The notes beneath the pieces were generated by a model. That model was given only the letters and a program-made list of their open reading frames with translations. It had not been told where the DNA came from and made no database searches. This document shows positions 7,273 through 12,434 of a stretch of 12,434 nt of DNA, in pieces; the stretch's first letter is position 1, and each line of letters begins with the position of its first letter. The position numbers and the translations under genes are program-made. Source of the stretch: Gammaproteobacteria bacterium (lineage in GTDB: Bacteria; Pseudomonadota; Gammaproteobacteria; SZUA-229); the NCBI GenBank assembly GCA_016764035.1, contig JAESSQ010000228.1:1-12434 (forward strand), written 5' to 3'.

Positions 7273-8577
7273 TTACTTATCGTTAATACGATATTCTGCG
7301 GAAAGCGCATGCGCCGTCAAACCTTCGCCACGCGCTAATATTGAAGCCGTTCTACCTAAGGTAGAAGCACCTTGCGCAGAGCAACCAATCAGACTGGTGC
7401 GCTTCTGAAAGTCGTAAACCCCAAGTGGTGATGAGAAACGTGCTGTACCAGAAGTGGGTAACACATGGTTAGGGCCCGCACAATAATCACCTAAAGCTTC
7501 AGCGGTATAACGCCCCATAAAAATAGCGCCCGCATGGCGGACTTTCTTCGCCCATTGCTCCGCATTATCAATCGACAACTCGAGATGTTCAGGCGCAATA
7601 TGATTAGCAACTTCTATTGCTTGCTCCATATCTGCCACTGAAATAATGGCGGCACGATCTTGCAAAGACGTTTTTATAATATCTTTACGAGGCATTTCTT
7701 CGAGCAAACGCTCAATGCTTTGTTTTACCTGCTCGATAAAACCATCATCTGGACAGACCAAAATAGACTGCGCTTCTTCGTCGTGTTCTGCCTGAGAAAA
7801 CAGATCCATCGCAATCCAGTCTGGGTTAGTCTTACCATCACACACCACCAGAATTTCTGAAGGCCCTGCGATCATATCGATACCCACCACACCAAACACC
7901 ATGCGTTTAGCCATCGCTACAAAAGAATTACCTGGCCCGGTAATAATATCGACTTTTGGTACTGTCTGCGTACCGTAAGCCAGTGCGGCCACTGCCTGCG
8001 CACCACCAAGGGTGAACACACGGTCCACACCTGCAATCGCGGCAGCCGCTAATACTAGATTATTGGTTTCACCATCTGGCGTAGGCACTACCATAATTAA
8101 TTCTGGAACACCGGCAACTTTTGCAGGAATAGCATTCATCAATACAGAAGAAGGATAAGCCGCTTTACCACCAGGCACATATAATCCCACTCTATCCATT
8201 GCGGTGACACTCTGTCCCAATACCGTACCGTCATCCTCTGTATATGACCAAGATTCCATCTTCTGGTGTTGCGCATAAGCATGGATACGTTGCGCTGCTG
8301 TTTCCAGTGCTGCGCGCTGCTCGGCATCGATTGAATCTAATGCCTGTTGTAATTGCGCTTTATCTAACTCAAACTCACTCGCCTGAGACAAGCTCATGCG
8401 GTCAAATTTATTGGTATATTCGATGACAGCGGCGTCACCACGTTTTTTTACATCCGCCAGTATGTCCGCAACGATGGTAGAAATATCGCCATCGATACTT
8501 GCATCCCAGGCAAGTACGTCATCAAGCTGCTGATAAAAACCAGCATCAGAATAATTCAAACAGGTAATATCTAACAT
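7273..8577 (-). CDS. hisD: Histidinol dehydrogenase
   Basis: Zinc enzyme that oxidises L-histidinol to L-histidine in two NAD-dependent steps, the last reactions of the pathway. The 434 residues are full length. Key residues match the family. Zinc ligands are Q262 and H265 (SQAEHDEEAQ), D364 (GDYCAGPNHVLP) and H423 (TAHALSAEYR). Catalytic E330 and H331 lie in IAPEHLEL. The nucleotide and substrate region includes VPGGKAAYPSSVLMNAIPA (134-152), and ITGPGNSFVAMAK (212-224) is also intact. The ATG lies 23 bases downstream of the hisG stop, with only a weak ribosome site, so coupling with hisG is likely. The product is cytoplasmic. Confidence 0.98.
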   Translation of the reverse strand: MLDITCLNYSDAGFYQQLDDVLAWDASIDGDISTIVADILADVKKRGDAAVIEYTNKFDRMSLSQASEFELDKAQLQQALDSIDAEQRAALETAAQRIHAYAQHQKMESWSYTEDDGTVLGQSVTAMDRVGLYVPGGKAAYPSSVLMNAIPAKVAGVPELIMVVPTPDGETNNLVLAAAAIAGVDRVFTLGGAQAVAALAYGTQTVPKVDIITGPGNSFVAMAKRMVFGVVGIDMIAGPSEILVVCDGKTNPDWIAMDLFSQAEHDEEAQSILVCPDDGFIEQVKQSIERLLEEMPRKDIIKTSLQDRAAIISVADMEQAIEVANHIAPEHLELSIDNAEQWAKKVRHAGAIFMGRYTAEALGDYCAGPNHVLPTSGTARFSSPLGVYDFQKRTSLIGCSAQGASTLGRTASILARGEGLTAHALSAEYRINDK

Positions 8578-8600
8578 AACACTAAGGTTCTTCGTAGGAT

Positions 8601-9224
8601 TTATGCAACAGCTGAACTGATTTGCTCTATGATGCTGCTAATTTTTTCGTGTTTCATTTTCATCGACGCTTTATTGACCACCAGCCGTGAACTGATGTCT
8701 GCAATATGATCGACCGGCATCAAACCATTGGCTTTGAGTGTATTGCCGGTATCCACAACATCGACGATTAAATCAGAAAGGCCAACGATAGGCCCCAGCT
8801 CCATCGAACCATAGAGTTTGATGAGTTCAATCTGCTCACCACGTGATTCAAAATACCTTTTTGCGACATTGGTGAACTTGGTCGCAACACGTAAACGTCC
8901 ACTTACTCTCGGTTTAGGGTTAACCAGACCAGCCGTCATTAATCGGCATTTTGCGATCTTTAAATCCAGTGGCTCGTACAGTCCTTCACCACCATGTTCC
9001 AACAGAACATCTTTACCGGCAACGCCTAAATCAGCTGCGCCAAACTGAACATAAGTCGGCACATCGGTAGCACGGATGATAACCAGTTTGACGTCATCAT
9101 GATTGGTATCAAGTATTAGTTTACGGCTTTTATCGGGGTCATCAATGGGCACGATATCGGCAGCGGCCAGCAGCGGCAAGGTCTCTTTATAAATGCGACC
9201 CTTGGATAATGCAATTGTAATCAT
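8601..9224 (-). CDS. hisG: ATP phosphoribosyltransferase, short form
   Basis: Catalyses the committed step of histidine synthesis, ATP plus PRPP to phosphoribosyl-ATP. At 207 residues it is the short form (HisGS), which lacks the C-terminal regulatory domain of the roughly 300-residue long form. Short HisG normally works as a hetero-octamer with HisZ, a HisRS-like regulatory subunit; no hisZ is in this window. Visible motifs are ALSKGRIYKETLPLL (5-19), GAADLGVAGKDVL (62-74) and the PRPP-binding DVVDTGNTLKANGL (155-168). The ATG at 9224 gives the standard N-terminus MITIALSKGR. It lies 16 bases after murA, part of the mla-murA-his transcription unit. Confidence 0.97.
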   Translation of the reverse strand: MITIALSKGRIYKETLPLLAAADIVPIDDPDKSRKLILDTNHDDVKLVIIRATDVPTYVQFGAADLGVAGKDVLLEHGGEGLYEPLDLKIAKCRLMTAGLVNPKPRVSGRLRVATKFTNVAKRYFESRGEQIELIKLYGSMELGPIVGLSDLIVDVVDTGNTLKANGLMPVDHIADISSRLVVNKASMKMKHEKISSIIEQISSAVA

Positions 9225-9240
9225 GAGTTTTTAAATCGGG

Positions 9241-10500
9241 TTAGTCGTGAGTTCGGCGAATTTTAGCACCTAATAGCGCTAATTTTTCCTCAATATTTTC
9301 ATAACCGCGATCGATATGATAAATACGTTGTACTTCTGTTTCGCCACTTGCTACCAAACCGGCAATAATAAGACTGGCTGAAGCACGTAAATCTGTTGCC
9401 ATGACAGGTGCTGCTGTCAACGAATCTACACCACGAATAATGGCGGTATTGCCTTCTATTTCAATATCTGCACCCATGCGTTTTAATTCTTGCACGTGCA
9501 TAAAACGGTTTTCGAATACCGTTTCAACAATGGTCGAAGTGCCTTCTGCGATGGAATTTAATGCAGCAAATTGTGCCTGCATATCGGTTGGGAACGCTGG
9601 GTATGGTGCGGTACGAACACTGACGGCTTTGGGCCGTCTGCCTTCCATGTCCAGCGTAATCCAGTCATCGCCCACATCAATAACCGCGCCGGCTTCACGC
9701 AGTTTGTCTATCACCGCATCAAGCAATTGAGGTGCTGTATCTTTAACTTTGATACGACCACCGGTAATGGCCGCTGCGACTAAATATGTGCCGGTTTCGA
9801 TTCGATCCGGTAAAACGCGATAACGCGTACCATATAATTTTTCAACACCTTCAATCTCGATGGTATCTGTTCCTGCACCAGACACCTTGCCACCCATGGC
9901 ATTAATGAAGTTTGCTAAATCAACGACCTCAGGTTCACGCGCCGCATTCTCGATAATTGTTGTGCCGTCGGCCAACGCCGCCGCCATCATTAAATTTTCG
10001 GTACCGGTAACGGTGACAATGTCCATCACCAGTCGTGCACCTTTTAAACGTTTGGCTTTGGCATGAATGTAACCATTGCTGACGTCAATATCAGCACCCA
10101 TATCCTGTAATCCTTTAATGTGCAAATCGACAGGACGTGAGCCAATGGCGCAACCGCCCGGTAGGGAAACTTCGGCTTCACCATAACGTGCCAATAATGG
10201 CCCCAGCACTAATATGGAAGAACGCATGGTTTTCACCAGATGATACGGCGCTGTATGATTCTCGATAGTAGAACAATCAACTTCGACGCTTAACTTTTCA
10301 TCGATAGAAACCATGACGCCCATACAACCAAGTAATTCGACCGTGGTCGTCACATCATGTAAGTGCGGCACATTTTCGATGGTTGCAGGTCCTTCGGCAA
10401 GCAATGTTGCAGCCAATATAGGCAGCACCGCATTTTTAGCGCCCGAAATTCTGACGTCACCATCAAGCGTAACGCCACCATTTATCATTAATTTATTCAT
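9241..10500 (-). CDS. murA: UDP-N-acetylglucosamine 1-carboxyvinyltransferase (MurA)
   Basis: First committed enzyme of peptidoglycan synthesis: transfers enolpyruvate from PEP to UDP-GlcNAc in the cytoplasm. The 419 residues equal the family length. It has GAKNAVLPILAATLLAE (20-36, with K22 and N23 at the substrate site) and the active-site cysteine C117 in PGGCAIGSRPVDLH. Further conserved blocks are LPDRIETGTYLVAAAI (230-245), FPTDMQAQFAALN (303-315, catalytic D306) and RIYHIDRGYENIE (392-404, R398). The cysteine is present, so the usual fosfomycin-sensitive type is expected. The ATG overlaps the mlaB stop codon in an ATGA. A second ATG four codons in is possible but the first matches the family N-terminus. 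Confidence 0.98.
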   Translation of the reverse strand: MNKLMINGGVTLDGDVRISGAKNAVLPILAATLLAEGPATIENVPHLHDVTTTVELLGCMGVMVSIDEKLSVEVDCSTIENHTAPYHLVKTMRSSILVLGPLLARYGEAEVSLPGGCAIGSRPVDLHIKGLQDMGADIDVSNGYIHAKAKRLKGARLVMDIVTVTGTENLMMAAALADGTTIIENAAREPEVVDLANFINAMGGKVSGAGTDTIEIEGVEKLYGTRYRVLPDRIETGTYLVAAAITGGRIKVKDTAPQLLDAVIDKLREAGAVIDVGDDWITLDMEGRRPKAVSVRTAPYPAFPTDMQAQFAALNSIAEGTSTIVETVFENRFMHVQELKRMGADIEIEGNTAIIRGVDSLTAAPVMATDLRASASLIIAGLVASGETEVQRIYHIDRGYENIEEKLALLGAKIRRTHD

Positions 10501-10823
10501 CTATTAAAATCTCTTATCTCTTTTTCAATGCCGTAAGCTTTTGCAATAGTTTGCAAACTATCCGGCATATTTTCAAATTGTAATTCGATATTATTTTTGC
10601 GCGCCTCGCTCACCAATTCAAACATAAGCGCCAGGCCGGCACTATTACAGACAGTGACTTGCGACATATCAACAGTGAAGGTATTAGGGGTAGACGGGTT
10701 TTTTTTGCTCAAAAGAGCCATGGCCTGCTGCATTAAACCGGGCACTGTTAAAAAATCAACCGTACCAGAAATTAAGTAAGCTTGCTGGCCTTGCTGAATA
10801 AAATTTGTTTGATATGTTTGCAC
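10497..10823 (-). CDS. mlaB: STAS-domain protein MlaB of the Mla phospholipid transport system
   Basis: Small cytoplasmic STAS protein that binds the ATPase MlaF and is needed for the stability and activity of the MlaFEDB transporter. The 108 residues form one STAS domain: a beta-strand start (QAYLISGTVDFLTVPGLM), the signature strand-loop-helix VDMSQVTVCNSAGLALMFEL (51-70) with S61 at the position phosphorylated or conserved in STAS proteins, and a C-terminal helix pair. The start is GTG at 10823; there is no nearby ATG, and an AGG about 11 bases upstream is the only ribosome site. It is separated from mlaC by 70 bases holding a hairpin and overlaps murA by 4 bases. In many relatives the BolA-family gene ibaG lies between mlaB and murA; it is missing here. 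Confidence 0.88.
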   Translation of the reverse strand: MQTYQTNFIQQGQQAYLISGTVDFLTVPGLMQQAMALLSKKNPSTPNTFTVDMSQVTVCNSAGLALMFELVSEARKNNIELQFENMPDSLQTIAKAYGIEKEIRDFNR

Positions 10824-10839
10824 GTTTGTATCTACCTGT

Positions 10840-10875
10840 CGTAATCATCTACGTGTGCAATAACACGATGATACG
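10840..10875. other. Hairpin in the mlaC-mlaB gap
   Basis: CGTAATCATCTACGTGT (10840-10856) pairs with ACACGATGATACG (10863-10875) across the loop GCAATA. Thirteen base pairs form, with one A bulge and one three-base bulge on the left arm; the top five pairs, CGTGT/ACACG, are perfect. On the coding (reverse) strand it lies just upstream of the mlaB ribosome site and is not followed by a T-run, so it is not a typical terminator. It could stabilise the mlaC message or tune mlaB translation. Confidence 0.45.
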
Positions 10876-10893
10876 GTCTAAAAATCATGTTGA

Positions 10894-11589
10894 TTATACA
10901 CCCTGCTTATCTTGCTGAACGCTTCGTGTGTTACCATTTTTATCTCGCAGATAAATAAGTAAACCATCAATACCACTCTTACGTATTTCCTGGGTAAATG
11001 TGCCACGATAACTTGTCACCAGACTGATGCCATCAATTTTTATATCGTAAACCTTCCAGGCATTGTTTTTGATACGCATACGATAAGCCATAGGAATGGA
11101 CGGCCCACCAGGTTGTATCACTTCAGCTTTTACCGACGCTTTCTTAGCATCGGGTGCCAGCTTTAACGGAAAATACCGTATCGTTTGATCTCTAAATTCG
11201 ATTAACGACTTACTGTATGTTCTTATCAATAACTGTTTAAACTCACCCACAAACGCAATTTTTTGCTGTTTGGTCGCTTTTCGCCAGTTTTTACCCAAGG
11301 CTAATTTTGCCATCGTAACATCATCCAGATGCGGCAATATGAACTCATTAATAATTTTATTTACACGCTCTGGTTCACGTTGCAGTAGCTCATGATCTTC
11401 CCTGAGTATCTTTAATACTTCACCGGAGGTTCTTTCCAGCAATGCCACGGGGGATTCGATGGTTTGAGCATCGGCGACAACGGATGCTGACCAGCTTGTT
11501 GCCATAACAAACAAAGTAAACATAACTACCGTGCTCAACAAAGGCGGTATTACGCGTTTAATAAATTGGGACACTGTTGTATTCATCAT
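10894..11589 (-). CDS. mlaC: Periplasmic phospholipid-binding protein MlaC
   Basis: Soluble periplasmic carrier that shuttles phospholipid between the outer-membrane MlaA-porin complex and the inner-membrane MlaFEDB complex. The 231 residues begin with a long signal peptide (KR at 11-12, hydrophobic core about 14-33, likely cleavage near VVADA/Q at 41-42). The mature part has the family block LGKNWRKATKQQKIAFVGEFKQLLIRTY in order (98-125), then ASVKAEVIQPGGPSIPMAYRM, and the C-terminal WKVYDIKIDGISLVTSYRGTF (178-198). The C-terminal tail (about 215-231) is hydrophilic and charged. Two ATGs in tandem start the gene five bases after the mlaD stop, with GAG in the end of mlaD as a possible ribosome site. 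Confidence 0.95.
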   Translation of the reverse strand: MMNTTVSQFIKRVIPPLLSTVVMFTLFVMATSWSASVVADAQTIESPVALLERTSGEVLKILREDHELLQREPERVNKIINEFILPHLDDVTMAKLALGKNWRKATKQQKIAFVGEFKQLLIRTYSKSLIEFRDQTIRYFPLKLAPDAKKASVKAEVIQPGGPSIPMAYRMRIKNNAWKVYDIKIDGISLVTSYRGTFTQEIRKSGIDGLLIYLRDKNGNTRSVQQDKQGV

Positions 11590-11594
11590 ATTGC

Positions 11595-12059
11595 TTACTC
11601 TTCATCGTCAGCTTTACTGTACAGGAACTGCCCTATAATCTGCTCTAACACTAACGCTGACTGTGTTAAATCAATGATATCACCCGATTTTAAAGATTCT
11701 TCCTCCGCCCCAGGCTCGAAACCAATGTACTGCTCACCCAGCAGGCCAGAGGTTAATATGCTGGCCGCTGTATCGACCGGAAACTTATCATATTTCGCTT
11801 CAATTTCCATACTCACCTCCGCCTCAAAAGTTTCACTGTTGTATTGAATATCGGTAACTCGCCCTATTTTAACGCCACCCGCAGATACTGGTGAGCGCAC
11901 TTTTAGACCACCAACATTATCGAAACGTGCAATTAGTTGGTAATTTTCACCACCACTATAACTACTCATATTGCTCACGCTCATAGCCAGCATGAAAAAA
12001 GCAGCCACCGCCGCCGCAACGAATATTCCAACCAAAATCTCTATTTTACGTGACGTCAT
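11595..12059 (-). CDS. mlaD: MCE-domain protein MlaD, inner-membrane lipid transport subunit
   Basis: Substrate-binding subunit of the Mla ABC transporter; six copies form a periplasmic ring on MlaE through which lipid passes. The 154-residue protein has one N-terminal membrane helix (about 8-27) and an MCE domain (about 40-117). The domain contains ARFDNVGGLKVRSPVSAGGVKIGRV, seen in order at 44-68, and LTSGLLGEQYIGFEPG at 102-117. A C-terminal amphipathic helix (about 132-147, ALVLEQIIGQFLY) would line the central pore. It is shorter at the C-terminus than E. coli MlaD (183 residues). The start has a very strong ribosome site, GAGGGG four bases before the ATG (12064-12069), unusual for this window. 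Confidence 0.96.
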   Translation of the reverse strand: MTSRKIEILVGIFVAAAVAAFFMLAMSVSNMSSYSGGENYQLIARFDNVGGLKVRSPVSAGGVKIGRVTDIQYNSETFEAEVSMEIEAKYDKFPVDTAASILTSGLLGEQYIGFEPGAEEESLKSGDIIDLTQSALVLEQIIGQFLYSKADDEE

Positions 12060-12088
12060 TATTCCCCTCGTCTTTTTTCATATAACGT

Positions 12089-12126
12089 ATTTTATTTAGC
12101 ATCAAAAGCACTTTACAATTAATTGT
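12089..12126 (-). promoter_or_regulatory. Possible internal promoter and palindrome upstream of mlaD
   Basis: The 79-base gap between mlaE and mlaD holds, on the reverse strand, TTGTAA (12113-12118), an 18-base spacer and TAAAAT (12089-12094, five of six to the -10 consensus). The -35 candidate overlaps a perfect 12-base palindrome ACAATTAATTGT (12115-12126). Together with the strong mlaD ribosome site this could be a separate start for mlaD-mlaC-mlaB-murA. In AT-rich DNA such matches arise by chance, so confidence is low. Confidence 0.25.
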
Positions 12127-12138
12127 TATTTATGGTTA

Positions 12139-12434
12139 TCACTTGGCAAACATCAGTGCCGTTAATACAAAATCTAAAAACAATATTGCCAGCGAACTAT
12201 GCACCACTGTTCGCGTGGTCGCCTGACCCAGACCTTCAGAAGTAGGTACGCAGTCATAGCCTTCATACACAGCAATCCAGGTAGCGACAAAACCAAATAC
12301 CACACTTTTTATTATTCCATTATAAATATCCAGGTATAAGTCCACCTTGTTTTGTGGTTGCGACCAAAAGGCACCAGAGTCCAACCCCAAAAATTCCACA
12401 GCTACGACATAAGCGCCCATTATCCCAACCGCAC
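12139..12434 (-). CDS. mlaE: MlaE permease of the Mla ABC transporter (C-terminal part, cut by window end)
   Basis: Inner-membrane permease of the Mla lipid transporter, binding MlaF and MlaB inside and the MlaD ring outside. Only about the last 98 codons are present; the frame is open to the window edge (the ATG at 12420 is internal, preceded by A-V-G-I in frame), so the true start lies outside. Visible family features are the GAYVVAVEFLGLDSGAFW stretch, the cytoplasmic YEGYDCVPTSEGLGQATTRTVVHSS block that contacts the ATPase, and a final membrane helix ending ILFLDFVLTALMFAK. It is followed after 79 bases by mlaD; mlaF is expected just beyond the right edge. Confidence 0.95.
   Translation of the reverse strand, partial: AVGIMGAYVVAVEFLGLDSGAFWSQPQNKVDLYLDIYNGIIKSVVFGFVATWIAVYEGYDCVPTSEGLGQATTRTVVHSSLAILFLDFVLTALMFAK

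Noticed and set aside
9401..9730. 109-codon forward frame inside murA
   Set aside because: Antisense shadow of a complete, well-conserved murA.
12048..12101. Short reverse frame (about 18 codons) overlapping the mlaD start, a possible leader peptide
   Set aside because: No ribosome site of its own that I can see and its end merely reads through the mlaD start out of frame.

Overview
The window reads as chromosomal housekeeping DNA from a gammaproteobacterium of moderate to low GC content. The evidence is the SspA/SspB pair beside petABC (cytochrome bc1), a DegS/AlgW-type protease beside a his cluster, and mla genes running into murA. The general arrangement (gmhA, sspBA, petCBA, then algW, hisC, hisD, hisG, murA, mla) resembles the Pseudomonas-type layout. 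The bc1 operon argues against enteric bacteria. Genus cannot be read from the sequence.

Layout. A forward gmhA (60-647) converges on a reverse-strand block, petA-petB-petC-sspA-sspB (4435 down to 667). The three bc1 genes are translationally coupled through 1-4 base overlaps. A 226-base divergent region (4436-4661) separates petA from a forward degS/algW-type protease (4662-5825). That protease converges on a second reverse-strand block that runs from the right edge: mlaE (cut by the window end), mlaD, mlaC, mlaB, murA, hisG, hisD, hisC (12434 down to 5956).

Function. The genes serve envelope and respiratory physiology. GmhA supplies heptose for the LPS core, MurA commits UDP-GlcNAc to peptidoglycan, and MlaBCDE moves phospholipids between the two membranes. 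The DegS-type protease senses envelope stress, and bc1 carries quinol oxidation. SspA and SspB act on stress transcription and ClpXP proteolysis. HisG, HisD and HisC are the first, last and aminotransferase steps of histidine synthesis.

I found no mobile element, CRISPR array, RNA gene, toxin-antitoxin pair or defence system. I do not see a new biological system here. The points worth a second look are regulatory or comparative: a triple GTTGTTGC-type repeat sitting on a TATAAT box in front of hisC (which appears to start at TTG), a PVWY Qo motif in cytochrome b, a short-form HisG without hisZ nearby, absence of ibaG between mlaB and murA, a hairpin between mlaC and mlaB, and a palindrome in the mlaE-mlaD gap.
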